Source: an uncultured Muribaculaceae bacterium
GTDB taxonomy: Bacteria > Bacteroidota > Bacteroidia > Bacteroidales > Muribaculaceae
Assembly (NCBI GenBank): GCA_910587925.1
Contig: CAJUOC010000014.1
Coordinates: forward strand, 1-64,000
Direction of reading: 5' to 3'
DNA: 64,000 bases
The notes under the pieces were generated by a model that saw only the letters and a program-made list of their open reading frames with translations, had not been told where the DNA came from and searched no databases. Both the position numbers and the translations under genes were made by a program. Shown in pieces: positions 1 to 9,356 of this stretch (the stretch's first letter is position 1; every line of letters begins with the position of its first letter).

Positions 1-179
1 ACAGCACGCGTCCCTCTTTGGCGCTTTTTGCCCAACTCTTCGGTCGAGTGGCAAAGGCCACAACCCCGCAGGGCTCGCGAGTGGGCTTCAGTCCCACCGC
101 ACTCCCTCATCGTTAGACAAAAATCACTCAAAGAGTGACGCGCCTACGTATTCACATTTATTTTTAAACAAGCTCTAGC
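1..179. other. Gene-free left edge of window
   Basis: No convincing coding region is visible. The stretch holds several small dyads (for example around 46-62, 81-98 and 126-137) and resembles the tail of a structured intergenic repeat like those at 15.4 kb and 36.6 kb, but it is cut by the window edge. No consensus -33/-7 promoter for the following gene was recognised. Confidence 0.4.
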
Positions 180-1124
180 ATGAAACTCTCTAAAATCGTA
201 TACATCGCGCTGATTGCGCTGATAGTATTGCCGCTCGACGCCGTGGGCCTGCCCAACATCTCGGCCCCGGTCGCGCTGCTCTGCGGCCTGGTATTTGCCT
301 TTGTGCTCGACATGCCTTGCCCCAAATTCAATAAAAAGACATCAAAGTATCTGCTGCAGGTGGCCGTGGTATGCCTCGGCTTCAACATGAACCTGCAGGA
401 GTCGCTGCGCTCGGGCGCCGACGGCATGATGTTTACCGTGGTATCGGTAATCGGCGTGATGGCCATGGGCGTGCTCTTCGGCTACTGGCTCCATATCAAC
501 CGCAAGACGGCATATCTCATATCGTCGGGCACAGCCATATGCGGCGGCAGCGCCATCGCCGCCGTCGGCCCGGTGCTCAAGGCCGACTCCGACGAGATGG
601 CCGTGTCGCTGGGTGTGATATTCATCCTCAACTCCATCGCCCTCTTTATCTTCCCGCCCATCGGCCATATGCTGGATATGACGCAGACACAGTTTGGCAC
701 CTGGGCTGCCATCGCCATCCACGACACATCGTCGGTCGTAGGCGCAGGCGAGGTATACGGTGAGGTGGCCCTACAGACTGCCACCCTCATCAAGCTCACC
801 CGCGCGCTGTGGATCATACCCCTGGCGCTGGCCACGATGTTTATATTCCGCGACCGCACCGGCAAGATTTCCATACCCTGGTTTATATTCCTCTTTGTGC
901 TGGCGATGGTCATCAACACATATCTGCCCCTGCCCGAAGCCTTTGTGAAGACTATGGTATGGATAGCCCGCCGCGGCATGGTGGTGACGCTGTTCATGAT
1001 AGGCGCGTCGCTGTCGCTGGGCATGATACGCAACGTGGGCGTGCGGCCGCTGCTGCTGGCCGTGGCGCTGTGGATAGTCATCAGCCTGTCGTCTCTCGCC
1101 GTGGTCGAGGCCACGATAGTGTAA
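180..1124 (+). CDS. YeiH-family putative sulfate/anion exporter
   Basis: A 314-residue polytopic inner-membrane protein with about ten hydrophobic segments. The block GTAICGGSAIAAVGPV near residues 118-133 is the hallmark of the YeiH/UPF0324 family (Cons_hypoth698), and a second family block (AIHDTSSVVGAG) follows near 178-189. Family members are annotated as putative sulfate exporters, but the substrate is not established for most. The ATG at 180 gives a normal-length protein that begins with a short basic N-terminus and a membrane helix. The next gene, comEC-like, starts 1 base after its stop, so the two are probably co-transcribed; no functional link is known. Confidence 0.85.
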   Translation: MKLSKIVYIALIALIVLPLDAVGLPNISAPVALLCGLVFAFVLDMPCPKFNKKTSKYLLQVAVVCLGFNMNLQESLRSGADGMMFTVVSVIGVMAMGVLFGYWLHINRKTAYLISSGTAICGGSAIAAVGPVLKADSDEMAVSLGVIFILNSIALFIFPPIGHMLDMTQTQFGTWAAIAIHDTSSVVGAGEVYGEVALQTATLIKLTRALWIIPLALATMFIFRDRTGKISIPWFIFLFVLAMVINTYLPLPEAFVKTMVWIARRGMVVTLFMIGASLSLGMIRNVGVRPLLLAVALWIVISLSSLAVVEATIV

Positions 1125-1125
1125 A

Positions 1126-3138
1126 ATGGATACGGGACTGCTCGCCCGGGTACCGGCGCTGCCTTTGGCGGCCGGCATCGTGGCGGGCATCCCGGCAGCT
1201 ACCTTGTGCCCGCAGTGGTGGGCGGCTCCGGCCGTCGCCACTGCGGGCGCTCTCATACTGATACTGCTCCGGCTCCATACCGGCACCGCCCTGATAGGGC
1301 TGGCGCTCGGCATGGCCGCGGCAACGCTTGCCCGTGACACGCCGGTACCGCCCGAGTGGCACGGCGACGACGGCGGCGAGGCCGTATTCTCGGCCGTATG
1401 CACCCGCGGCGGCGTGGGGTATGCCGAGGTGCGGATTGACACGGTGACGCGCGGCCGTTACGCACCCGAGGCCGTAAGGCTCCGGGCCGTGGTGTGGCAT
1501 CCGGGTGGCGAGGCCGAGCTGGCCGAGGGCTACCGCTATCTGCTGCGAGGGAGCATAAAGCCTCTGCGCACGATAGCCGACGTGCCATATCAACTCATCC
1601 CCCGCGCGGGCGCCATATCGAGAGGTGCCACGGCCGAGATATGTCTCTCGGCCGCCCCGGTGCAAGCCGCCACTCCGGCCGCGGCGGCCGCCCGCATCAA
1701 GGAGCGGCTGCGCCGGGCCTTGATAGAAGGCGGCGCCGACGACCGCGCCTATGCCACATACAGCGCCATACTGCTGGCCGAACGCGATGTGCTCGACAGC
1801 GACCTGCGCGACCGCTACGCCGCCGCAGGCATAGCGCATATACTGGCACTGTCGGGCTTCCACGTGGGATTCATCGCGCTGATAGCGGCTCTGATACTCT
1901 TTCCGCTGAATCTTTTTCCACGGCTGCGCCCGCTCAAGTATGCAGGCATCGTCGCGGCCATATGGGCGTTTGCATGGCTCACTGGCATGGGCGCGTCGGT
2001 GACGCGCGCGGCCATCATGGCCACTGTGCTCTATATGGGGCACATCATCGGGCGAGAGGTCTCGCCGTGGAACTCACTGTGCGTCGCCATCGCCGTGATA
2101 CTGCTCGTGTGGCCCGGCCAGCTGCTCGCGCCGGGCTTCCAGCTGTCGGTGGCGGCAGTGGCATCGCTGCTGGCCTTTGTGCCGCTGCTCAATCCCGTAG
2201 ACCCTCGCCGACGCCTGCCTTACGTATGCGTGCAGGCCGTGGCCGTGCCGGTGGCGGCCATGGGAGGCACGATGGCGGTCACGGCGCTGTGGTTTCACGC
2301 CCTGCCGGTCTACTTCCTGCCGTGCAATGTGGCCGTGGCGCTCGCATTTCCGCTGCTAATGACAGCGGGGGTGCTGACGATGCTCTGCGGCTTGGCCGGA
2401 GTCGCCCTCCCCGCCGTATATGCCGGCGCCAACGGCCTGTGCGCCGCCCTCGACAGCCTGGCCGAGCACGTGTCCTCGTGGCCCGGAGCGGTGGCCTCGG
2501 GCCTGTTTATCGAGCCTGTCACCGCAGTGGGGGCGATGATATTTTTAGGGGCATGTGCCCTGATGCTCCACCGGCCCGGGCGCCGCACAGTGATGGTTGC
2601 CGCTCCGGCAGGATGTGCGGCACTTATAGCCGCTGTGGCCTGTACCCGCGAGTTGCCGCCGACCGAGGCCTGCGCCGTACCGCTGGGCTCGTGCACATCG
2701 GTGGTCGTGAGCTGCGGCGAGCGGGTATGCGCCTTCACTACGGCAGCCCCGCGGTATGCCGCGGCAGCCGAGCGGCGGCTACGGCTGTCGCTGGCCGACT
2801 ATACCTGCCTGCGCGGAGCCGACAGCATCACTGTCATCGGCGACGACTTCACCTTCGGGCCATACACCCGCCGCGGCGAGATTTTCAGCGGACGCCGCAT
2901 GAGGGTGGCCATCCCGGCCGGACGCCGCCCGTCGGCCGCCACCGCGGCCGTAAGCCACCTGCTGCTCACCAACCGCTGCATCGCACCCGCGGCGGCCGTG
3001 CTCGACAGCCTGCGGCCCGATACGCTCGTGATAAGCTGCGATGTGAGTCTGCGGCGCCGGCGCGACTATGAGGCAGTGAGCCGCGCCCGCGGCATCCCGG
3101 CCGTATGCCTCGACACGGCAGTATTCAGGATTGAGTGA
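1126..3138 (+). CDS. ComEC/Rec2-type DNA uptake channel
   Basis: A 670-residue membrane protein of the ComEC/Rec2 family, which moves single-stranded DNA across the inner membrane in competent bacteria. An N-terminal DUF4131-like membrane segment is followed by the Competence domain, with the characteristic LALSGFHVGF block near residues 239-248 and a long series of hydrophobic helices to about residue 500. The C-terminal 150 residues occupy the place of the metallo-beta-lactamase domain of long ComEC proteins, but no HxHxDH metal site is visible. The length and lost metal site fit the shorter Bacteroidetes form. It starts 1 base after the upstream exporter gene. Confidence 0.85.
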   Translation: MDTGLLARVPALPLAAGIVAGIPAATLCPQWWAAPAVATAGALILILLRLHTGTALIGLALGMAAATLARDTPVPPEWHGDDGGEAVFSAVCTRGGVGYAEVRIDTVTRGRYAPEAVRLRAVVWHPGGEAELAEGYRYLLRGSIKPLRTIADVPYQLIPRAGAISRGATAEICLSAAPVQAATPAAAAARIKERLRRALIEGGADDRAYATYSAILLAERDVLDSDLRDRYAAAGIAHILALSGFHVGFIALIAALILFPLNLFPRLRPLKYAGIVAAIWAFAWLTGMGASVTRAAIMATVLYMGHIIGREVSPWNSLCVAIAVILLVWPGQLLAPGFQLSVAAVASLLAFVPLLNPVDPRRRLPYVCVQAVAVPVAAMGGTMAVTALWFHALPVYFLPCNVAVALAFPLLMTAGVLTMLCGLAGVALPAVYAGANGLCAALDSLAEHVSSWPGAVASGLFIEPVTAVGAMIFLGACALMLHRPGRRTVMVAAPAGCAALIAAVACTRELPPTEACAVPLGSCTSVVVSCGERVCAFTTAAPRYAAAAERRLRLSLADYTCLRGADSITVIGDDFTFGPYTRRGEIFSGRRMRVAIPAGRRPSAATAAVSHLLLTNRCIAPAAAVLDSLRPDTLVISCDVSLRRRRDYEAVSRARGIPAVCLDTAVFRIE

Positions 3139-3140
3139 AA

Positions 3141-3170
3141 TAAAAAAGGCCCCGCCGCGATGGCAGGGCC
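3141..3170 (-). terminator. Rho-independent terminator of ECF sigma gene
   Basis: On the minus strand a GC stem (3148-3170, arms GGCCCTGCC and GGCGGGGCC) is followed by a run of six T (3142-3147). It lies between the convergent comEC-like and sigma factor genes and terminates the minus-strand sigma transcript. Confidence 0.75.
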
Positions 3171-3208
3171 GTGTGGAAATGAAGCGCAGACGGGGTGTTG
3201 ACAAGCTA

Positions 3209-3712
3209 TCAGCGATAGTCGGCGAAACGCTCCTGAAGTTTCTTGCGGGCAAAGAAGATACGGCTCTTGACGGTGCCCAGCGGCAGCTCCATCTTCTCGG
3301 CTATCTCGCTGTATTTGTAGCCGGCCACGTGCATCGAGAAGGGGATGCGGTACTCATCGGCAAAAGCGTCGATAGCCTCGGTGATTTCTGCGGCGTGGAA
3401 GGAGCCTTCGGGAGATTCGAGGCCACTGTCCTGCGAGAGGTTGAGGTGGTAGAGGCTGTCGGTGGTGTCGACCATGGTGGCCGCACGGGATGCGCGACGG
3501 TAGTTGTTGATGAAGATGTTGCGCATGATGGTGAAGACCCAGCCCTTGAAGTTGGTATTGTCGGTGTACTTGTCCTCATTGTCGAGAGCCTTCAGCGTGG
3601 TGTCCTGGAGCAGATCGTATGCATCGTCGCGGTTGTTGGTGAGCATGAAAGCGAAGTTGAGCATGTTGCTCTGCAGGTTCATCAGATTTTCTTGGAATTT
3701 AGCCGTCCGCAT
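3209..3712 (-). CDS. ECF-type RNA polymerase sigma factor
   Basis: A 167-residue sigma-70 family ECF factor. Region 2 is seen in the first 80 residues (LTNNRDDAYDLLQDT and FKGWVFTIMRNIFINNYRR) and region 4 at the C-terminus (YSEIAEKMELPLGTVKSRIFFARKKL). The frame is open to 3856, but the upstream 48 residues are AT-rich, low-complexity intergenic sequence; the ATG at 3712 starts exactly where family members do. No anti-sigma gene adjoins it, unlike the PUL sigma at 61389, so it is likely a free-standing stress or envelope factor. It is divergent from the GH97 gene across a 321-base AT-rich spacer containing repeated TTGTTACA words. Confidence 0.9.
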   Translation of the reverse strand: MRTAKFQENLMNLQSNMLNFAFMLTNNRDDAYDLLQDTTLKALDNEDKYTDNTNFKGWVFTIMRNIFINNYRRASRAATMVDTTDSLYHLNLSQDSGLESPEGSFHAAEITEAIDAFADEYRIPFSMHVAGYKYSEIAEKMELPLGTVKSRIFFARKKLQERFADYR

Positions 3713-3887
3713 ATTGTGTGATTTTATAGGGTTTGTTTTTGAGGTTTTCTGTCTGTTGACATTGCAAAATTGGGGCAAAACGGAGGTCTTGTCAAGCACA
3801 ATATAGTTAATAAATGTTAACACAAGGTTTACGCCAATTTTCGCATTATAATACACTGTATTTAAATATTTTACATATAATATAAAA

Positions 3888-3946
3888 TTGTTACATACTT
3901 GTTACATGTGCTGAAAATTCACCGCTTTGTGGCGCATTTGTAACAA
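3888..3946. promoter_or_regulatory. Repeated TTGTTACA words, candidate operator
   Basis: The 9-mer TTGTTACAT occurs at 3888-3896 and 3899-3907 (11 bases apart, about one helical turn), and its inverted relative TTGTAACAA lies at 3938-3946. All are in the spacer between the divergent ECF sigma and GH97 genes. The arrangement is what a dimeric or cooperative DNA-binding protein would use; the binding protein is unknown. Confidence 0.35.
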
Positions 3947-3996
3947 CTACGTCACACTTTAAACACCAAAATCGCCATATACTCTGAACAATTGCG

Positions 3997-4004
3997 TAAA
4001 TTTG
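3997..4004 (+). promoter_or_regulatory. -7 promoter element of GH97 gene
   Basis: TAAATTTG matches the Bacteroidetes -7 consensus TAnnTTTG, 29 bases before the chosen ATG at 4034. No matching TTTG -33 box is seen at the usual distance. The position also argues against the earlier in-frame start at 3992, which would place the promoter inside the gene. Confidence 0.5.
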
Positions 4005-4033
4005 TGGGAAATCATACATACTTACCGCTCAAT

Positions 4034-6127
4034 ATGAAAAACAGACTCTTGATAATGACGGCCATACTGTCGGCTCTGCCGGCTTTGGCGGCCGACCGCG
4101 TGGCCTCGCCCGACGGCAAAATCAGCCTCGACTTCTCCCTGACAGCCGATGGCGCCCCGCAGTACACCGTAGACTATCGCGGCGAGGAGCTTGTCAAAGC
4201 CTCGGCGCTGGGGTTTGAGATGAAAGACGCCCGCGGATTTGACAGCGGCTTTACCGTCGAGAGCATCACCCGCGCATCGTCGGATACGATGTGGGCGCCC
4301 GTATGGGGCGAGAATGACTCCATACGCGACAATTACAATGCCATGACAGTGCAGCTGGTCAACCGCCGCTACGGCACCCACCTCAATGTGGAGTTTCGCG
4401 CCTACGACGACGGCATCGGACTGCGATACGTATTTCCCAAGCAGAAGAAAAAGCGTCTGACCGTGACCGACGAGCTCACCGAGTTTGCCATGCCCGGCGA
4501 CATCACGGCATGGTGGATTCCCGGCGACTACGATACACAGGAGTACGAGTACATACGCTCGTCGCTGAGCGGGATACGCAGACATGCCGACGATGCCCAC
4601 ATGGGCAATGTATCGTCGTCGATGTTCTCGCCCACCGGCGTGCAGACATCGCTCATGCTCAAGGCCAACGACTCCACCTACCTCAATATCCACGAAGCGG
4701 CGCTGGTCGATTTCCCGGTGATGCACCTCAATCTCGACGACACCGACTTTGTATTCCGCTCGTGGCTCACACCCGGCCGCGATGGCGACAAGGCACATAT
4801 CAAGCTGCCCTTCAGCACCCCCTGGCGCGTGATAATGATAGGCGACCGCGCCACCGATATCCTCGCCTCCAATCTGGTGCTCAACCTCAATGAGCCTACC
4901 AAGTATACCGATACCTCGTGGATAAAGCCCGTAAAGTATATCGGTGTATGGTGGGAGATGATCGCCGGCGGCAAGCAGTGGTCTTACACCGACGCCGAGA
5001 ATTTCGACCTGGCCACATTTGACTATTCCAAGGCCAAGCCCCACGGCCGCCACAGCGCCAATACCGACAATGTGAAGCGATATATAGACTTCGCCGCAGC
5101 CAATGGCTTTGACCAGGTGCTGGTCGAGGGCTGGAACGTGGGCTGGGAAGACTGGCTCGGCAAGGAAAAAGACTACGTGTTTGACTTCGTGACCCCCTAC
5201 CCCGACTTCGACCTCAAGGGCCTCAACGACTATGCCCGCTCAAAGGGCGTCAGGCTGATGATGCACCACGAGAGCTCCGGCTCGATACCCAACTACGAGC
5301 GCTGGATGGACCGCGCCTACGACCTCATGGACCGCTACGGATACAATGCCGTCAAGAGCGGCTACGTGGGCAATATCCTCCCCAAAGGCGAGAATCATTA
5401 CTCGCAAAACTCGGTCAACCACTATCTGCGCGCCGTGCAGAAGGCCGCCGACCACCACATCATGGTCAACGCCCACGAGGCCGCACGCCCCACCGGCCTG
5501 AGCCGCACCTACCCCAACCTCATCGGCAACGAGAGCGCCATGGGTACCGAGTATCAGAATATGTCGCCCGGGCATGTGACCATCCTGCCCTTCACCCGTC
5601 TTAAGGGCGGCCCGATGGACTTCACCCCGGGCATATTTGAGGCCGACCTGAGCAAATACAATCCCGGCAACCACGAGCACAAGCGCGCCACCGTGGCCAA
5701 TCAGCTCGCCCTGTACGTGACCATGTACTCGCCCCTGCAGATGGCCGCCGACCTGCCCGAGCACTACGAGGCCAAGGCAGATGCCTTTCAGTTTATAAAG
5801 GACGTGCCTGTCGACTGGAAGCGCAGCATATACCTCGACGCCGAGCCGGGCGAGTACCTCGTGGTGGCCCGCGAGGACAAGCACAGCGACGACTGGTATG
5901 TCGGCGGCGTGACCAACGCCGACGCGCGCAACTACGACCTGCGCCTCGACTTCCTCGAGCCCGGCGCCACATACCGCGCCCGCCTCTACATGGACGGCCC
6001 GACGGCCCACTACGACCGCAACCAGGACAAGTACATCATCACCGAGTTTGACGTGACCTCGGCCGACACCCTGCCCATCCACATGGCTCCCGGCGGCGGC
6101 TTTGCCCTCTCGCTCGACAAGCTCTGA
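4034..6127 (+). CDS. GH97 family glycosidase (SusB-like)
   Basis: A 697-residue secreted glycoside hydrolase of family 97. It begins with a signal peptide (MKNRLLIMTAILSALPALA), then the N-terminal beta-sandwich, the TIM barrel and a C-terminal beta domain. The family blocks NAHEAARPTGLSRTYPN and GNESAMGTEYQ lie around residues 477-506. At about residue 437 it reads VKSGYVGN; retaining GH97 alpha-galactosidases carry an Asp nucleophile in this block, whereas SusB-type inverting alpha-glucosidases have Gly, so an alpha-glucosidase is the better guess. The ATG at 4034 is preferred to 3992 because it directly opens the signal peptide. It stands alone; a stable hairpin follows. Confidence 0.88.
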   Translation: MKNRLLIMTAILSALPALAADRVASPDGKISLDFSLTADGAPQYTVDYRGEELVKASALGFEMKDARGFDSGFTVESITRASSDTMWAPVWGENDSIRDNYNAMTVQLVNRRYGTHLNVEFRAYDDGIGLRYVFPKQKKKRLTVTDELTEFAMPGDITAWWIPGDYDTQEYEYIRSSLSGIRRHADDAHMGNVSSSMFSPTGVQTSLMLKANDSTYLNIHEAALVDFPVMHLNLDDTDFVFRSWLTPGRDGDKAHIKLPFSTPWRVIMIGDRATDILASNLVLNLNEPTKYTDTSWIKPVKYIGVWWEMIAGGKQWSYTDAENFDLATFDYSKAKPHGRHSANTDNVKRYIDFAAANGFDQVLVEGWNVGWEDWLGKEKDYVFDFVTPYPDFDLKGLNDYARSKGVRLMMHHESSGSIPNYERWMDRAYDLMDRYGYNAVKSGYVGNILPKGENHYSQNSVNHYLRAVQKAADHHIMVNAHEAARPTGLSRTYPNLIGNESAMGTEYQNMSPGHVTILPFTRLKGGPMDFTPGIFEADLSKYNPGNHEHKRATVANQLALYVTMYSPLQMAADLPEHYEAKADAFQFIKDVPVDWKRSIYLDAEPGEYLVVAREDKHSDDWYVGGVTNADARNYDLRLDFLEPGATYRARLYMDGPTAHYDRNQDKYIITEFDVTSADTLPIHMAPGGGFALSLDKL

Positions 6128-6151
6128 GCCTCAGCATATCATAATCAACAC

Positions 6152-6188
6152 AGCCCCCCGGATAAATTATCGGCTTATCCGGGGGGCT
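6152..6188 (+). terminator. Strong hairpin after GH97 gene
   Basis: A perfect 14-base-pair stem (6152-6165 with 6175-6188) with a nine-base loop follows the GH97 stop codon by 24 bases. There is no clear U-tract, so it may act as a 3' stabiliser or weak terminator. Confidence 0.55.
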
Positions 6189-6214
6189 GTAGTATATCAA
6201 GGAAATATATTGAC

Positions 6215-6222
6215 TATCTTTG
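6215..6222 (+). promoter_or_regulatory. -7 promoter element of TonB receptor gene
   Basis: TATCTTTG fits TAnnTTTG exactly and lies 22 bases before the receptor ATG at 6245, predicting a 5' leader of about 15 bases. No clear TTTG -33 box was found. Confidence 0.55.
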
Positions 6223-6244
6223 TATCCGTAATGCAAATCCCGCT

Positions 6245-8107
6245 ATGCCACGACACATCTACGACATATTTCCGTCAGCAGCAGTTCTTCTCCTGTTCAG
6301 CCATCCCTGCGCCGCGGCGCCGACCGACTCTGTGCGGCAGCTTGGCGAGGTGGTGGTCACGGGCACCAACTCGCGCGTATCCAAAGACCTGCTGCCCTAC
6401 ACCGTGTCAGTGATAGGCAGCGACAGGCTGCAATCCACGGGCAGCACTCAGATACTGTCGGCTATCTCCGGCATGGTGCCGAGCCTCTTTGTGTCGGAGC
6501 GCAGCATACTGGGCTTCGGCGTGAGCAACGGCGGGGCCGGACATATCAAGCTGCGCGGCGTGGGCGGCGACCGCGCATCGGCCGTGCTGATGATGGTCGA
6601 CGGCCAGCCGCAGTTTGCAGGCATATACTCCCATCATATAGCTGACTTCTACGGCAAGGAACAGGTGGAGCGGGTCGAGGTGCTCCGCGGCCCGGGGTCG
6701 GTGCTGTACGGCTCCAACGCCATGGCCGGCGCCATAAACATCATCACCCGCAATCCTCGCGAGCCGGGAGTGCACGCCACTGTCACCACTCAGTATGGCT
6801 CTTACGGTACCTGGCTGTCGTCGGCGACCGGCACCGCAAAGACCGGGCGGCTGTCGGCGCTGGTGTCGGCTTCTTACGGCCGCACCGACGGCACCGTCGA
6901 CAACTTTGATTTCCGCCAGGCCGACGGCTACGCCAAGGTAGGCTACGACATCAGCCGGCAGTGGAAAGCCACGGCCGACTACACTCTGATGCACTTCAAG
7001 GGCAACGACCCCATATATCCGCAGCTGACAGACCCGCAGTCGACCGACATCTACCGCCAGAGCATCACCCGCGGCGAGGCCTCGCTCAGCGCAGTCAACC
7101 GCTACCGGCATACCGACGGCCTAATACGCGCATACTACAGCTACGGCAGCCACTTTGTCGACGACCCGCGGCACTTCCACAGCACCGACGACCGCCTCGG
7201 GGTGATGGCTTATCAGAATTTCTCCCCGTGGCGCGGAGCCTCGGCCACGCTCGGATTTGATTTCGACACTTACTCGGGCGAGATACCCGTGTCGGGCGGC
7301 AACATCCATACCGAAGGCTCCATGACTACCATCAGCCGCCGGCGCATCACCGAGTACTCGCCATACCTCACCCTGTCGCAGAGCCTCGCCCGCGGCATCG
7401 TCAATCTCAACGGTGGCCTGCGCGTGGCCCTGAGCGATATGTTTGACACGCAGTGGGTGCCGCAGGCAGGCTTTGCCATCAATCCGGGCCGGGGCTTCAC
7501 GGTCAAGGGCACGGTGGCGGTGGGATATCGCAACCCTTCCTTCCGCGAGCTGTATCTGTACCGCATGGCCAATCCCGACCTGCAGCCCGAGCGGATGATA
7601 AACTGCGAGCTGTCGGCCGGCAGGCAATTCTCGCGCCTGCTCCGCGCCGACATCACCGTATACTACAGTCGCGGCAGCGACATGATACAGGTCGCCGACA
7701 ACAAGAATGTCAATACCGGCCGCTTTATCAACAAGGGTATCGAAATCTCGGCATCATCGCATCCGACCGACAATCTGCGGCTCTACGCCTCGTACAGCTA
7801 TCTGCACACTTCGCTCGACAATCTCACCGGGGCGCCCACCCATCAGTATTACCTCGGCGGCGAGCTGAGCCTTTGGGACCGACTGCGCATCGCGGCCGAT
7901 CTCAAGGGCACCGGCGACCTCTACGTGGCCGACGATATCGACCGTCAGGACTACGCCCTGCTCAATTTCAAGCTCACCTACAGCATATGCCGTCACGCCG
8001 ACATATTCACTCGGCTTGAAAACATCACCGACGCCCGCTATACCATCAACCGCGGCTACACCATGCCGGGCTTCACCGCGATGGGCGGCGTGACACTGCG
8101 CCTGTGA
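6245..8107 (+). CDS. TonB-dependent outer-membrane receptor
   Basis: A 620-residue receptor: signal peptide to about residue 25, TonB-box-like stretch (GEVVVTGTN), plug domain with DRASAVLMMVDG and VERVEVLRGPGSVLYGSNAMAGAINI, then a 22-strand barrel ending in a terminal hydrophobic beta strand (FTAMGGVTLRL). It lacks the N-terminal carboxypeptidase-like extension of SusC proteins, so it belongs with the BtuB/siderophore/metal class rather than the glycan class. It converges with a metal permease gene 15 bases away on the other strand, which makes a metal or metallophore substrate conceivable but unproven. It has its own promoter. Confidence 0.88.
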   Translation: MPRHIYDIFPSAAVLLLFSHPCAAAPTDSVRQLGEVVVTGTNSRVSKDLLPYTVSVIGSDRLQSTGSTQILSAISGMVPSLFVSERSILGFGVSNGGAGHIKLRGVGGDRASAVLMMVDGQPQFAGIYSHHIADFYGKEQVERVEVLRGPGSVLYGSNAMAGAINIITRNPREPGVHATVTTQYGSYGTWLSSATGTAKTGRLSALVSASYGRTDGTVDNFDFRQADGYAKVGYDISRQWKATADYTLMHFKGNDPIYPQLTDPQSTDIYRQSITRGEASLSAVNRYRHTDGLIRAYYSYGSHFVDDPRHFHSTDDRLGVMAYQNFSPWRGASATLGFDFDTYSGEIPVSGGNIHTEGSMTTISRRRITEYSPYLTLSQSLARGIVNLNGGLRVALSDMFDTQWVPQAGFAINPGRGFTVKGTVAVGYRNPSFRELYLYRMANPDLQPERMINCELSAGRQFSRLLRADITVYYSRGSDMIQVADNKNVNTGRFINKGIEISASSHPTDNLRLYASYSYLHTSLDNLTGAPTHQYYLGGELSLWDRLRIAADLKGTGDLYVADDIDRQDYALLNFKLTYSICRHADIFTRLENITDARYTINRGYTMPGFTAMGGVTLRL

Positions 8108-8122
8108 CAAGAGCCGTCGCGG

Positions 8123-9352
8123 CTACTTCTCTATCGAGAAGCCGAGATCGTCGATGACCTCGCGCACGGCTGCTGCATCAGGATGGCCCTGTATCGAGGT
8201 CTTGCCCGAGGCAAGGTCGACTGATACCGATTCCACGCCGGGGAGTTTTGAGAGGTTTTTCTCGACCATCGCCTTGCAATGGCCGCAGGTCATACCTTTG
8301 ACGACAATCACGGTCTGATTATTTTCCATTTCTTCTGTCTTTTTAGGTAGATATTTTTGGATAAACGCATTTACGAGCAGTATCAGCAGCACCGCCGAGC
8401 ATATGGCCGCAAACAGCCCCACATGCAGATGGCAATGCGACTCGCCCTCCACCAGCGGCATCGTAAACCAGCTGCGCGGCATCAGATAGTCGATACACAG
8501 CCCGATGGCTATCGCTCCGGCCACGATGGTGCCCAGATATACGCCGGCAGCCTTCTTGCCCAGCGACTTGCCGACGATGATGATTGAGGCGAAATTGGCC
8601 GCCGGGCCTGCCATCAGCAGCACAAAGGCGGCTCCGGGGCTGAGTCCCTTGAGCATGAGCGACAGAGCGATGGGGATGGAGCCGGTGGAGCACACATACA
8701 TCGGCACGGCCACTATCACCACCGCTATCATCGACAGCAACGGATAGCGGGCAAAGAAAGTGAAAAAGCCGTCGGGCACAAAGACAGTGATGGCGGCCGC
8801 AATCACAAGGCCGATTATCAGCCACTTGCCGATATTCTGTATCATCTCTACAAAGCCGTACCGCAGCGCGTCGCGGATTTTACCGCCGAATGTGTCGGAT
8901 GCCGGGGCATCGATGGTATCGACCTCGGCGTCGGCGGCGCAGGCGCCGAGGGTCTTGTCCTCGCGGTTGACCAGCATACCGCCGGCAAAGGCGGTGAGCA
9001 GGGCGGCCACGGGGCGTATCACGGCAAAGGCCGGTCCCAGCAGCGAGTATGTGGCCGCGATGGAGTCGACACCGGTCTGCGGCGTGGCGATGAGAAACGA
9101 CGTCGCCGCGCCTCGCGACGCACCGTTGCGGCGCAGCGACACGGCCGTGGGCAGTACGCCGCATGAGCACAGCGGCAGCGGCACGCCTATCAGCGCGGCC
9201 TTGATCACCGCCCAGGCGCCCGGGCGCGAGAGATGATTGCGGTAAAACCGCCCCGGCACGAATGCATACAGCACCCCTGCCACCAGGAAGCCGAGCAGCA
9301 GATAAGGCGCCATCTCGGCCAGCATGTTTATAAGCGCATATATAAATTTCAT
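8123..9352 (-). CDS. Metal efflux permease with C-terminal HMA domain
   Basis: A 409-residue inner-membrane protein of the DUF318/SO_0444 permease type implicated in Cu/Zn handling. About ten membrane segments precede residue 340; PLPLCSCGVLP near residues 58-68 is the conserved Cys-containing block, repeated more loosely in the second half (VPMYVCSTGSIP). A histidine-rich turn (SHCHLHVG) precedes the last helix. From residue 342 a heavy-metal-associated domain is fused, with the ligand motif GMTCGHC at Cys356 and Cys359. Downstream of a divergent AraC regulator on the same strand, 87 bases apart. The -7 element is only 4 bases before the ATG. Confidence 0.85.
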   Translation of the reverse strand: MKFIYALINMLAEMAPYLLLGFLVAGVLYAFVPGRFYRNHLSRPGAWAVIKAALIGVPLPLCSCGVLPTAVSLRRNGASRGAATSFLIATPQTGVDSIAATYSLLGPAFAVIRPVAALLTAFAGGMLVNREDKTLGACAADAEVDTIDAPASDTFGGKIRDALRYGFVEMIQNIGKWLIIGLVIAAAITVFVPDGFFTFFARYPLLSMIAVVIVAVPMYVCSTGSIPIALSLMLKGLSPGAAFVLLMAGPAANFASIIIVGKSLGKKAAGVYLGTIVAGAIAIGLCIDYLMPRSWFTMPLVEGESHCHLHVGLFAAICSAVLLILLVNAFIQKYLPKKTEEMENNQTVIVVKGMTCGHCKAMVEKNLSKLPGVESVSVDLASGKTSIQGHPDAAAVREVIDDLGFSIEK

Positions 9353-9356
9353 GCTG

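Noticed and set aside
3209..3856. 215-residue version of the ECF sigma factor
   Set aside because: The first 48 codons lie in AT-rich intergenic DNA with no similarity to the family; ATG at 3712 gives the standard length.
4022..5053. Long antisense ORFs over GH97, menaquinone, SusC and other genes
   Set aside because: They are opposite-frame shadows caused by high GC and codon bias, with no domains or starts matching a promoter.
6245..8107. SusC-type glycan receptor
   Set aside because: It has 620 residues, no STN or carboxypeptidase-like extension and no SusD partner, unlike the true SusC at 49218.
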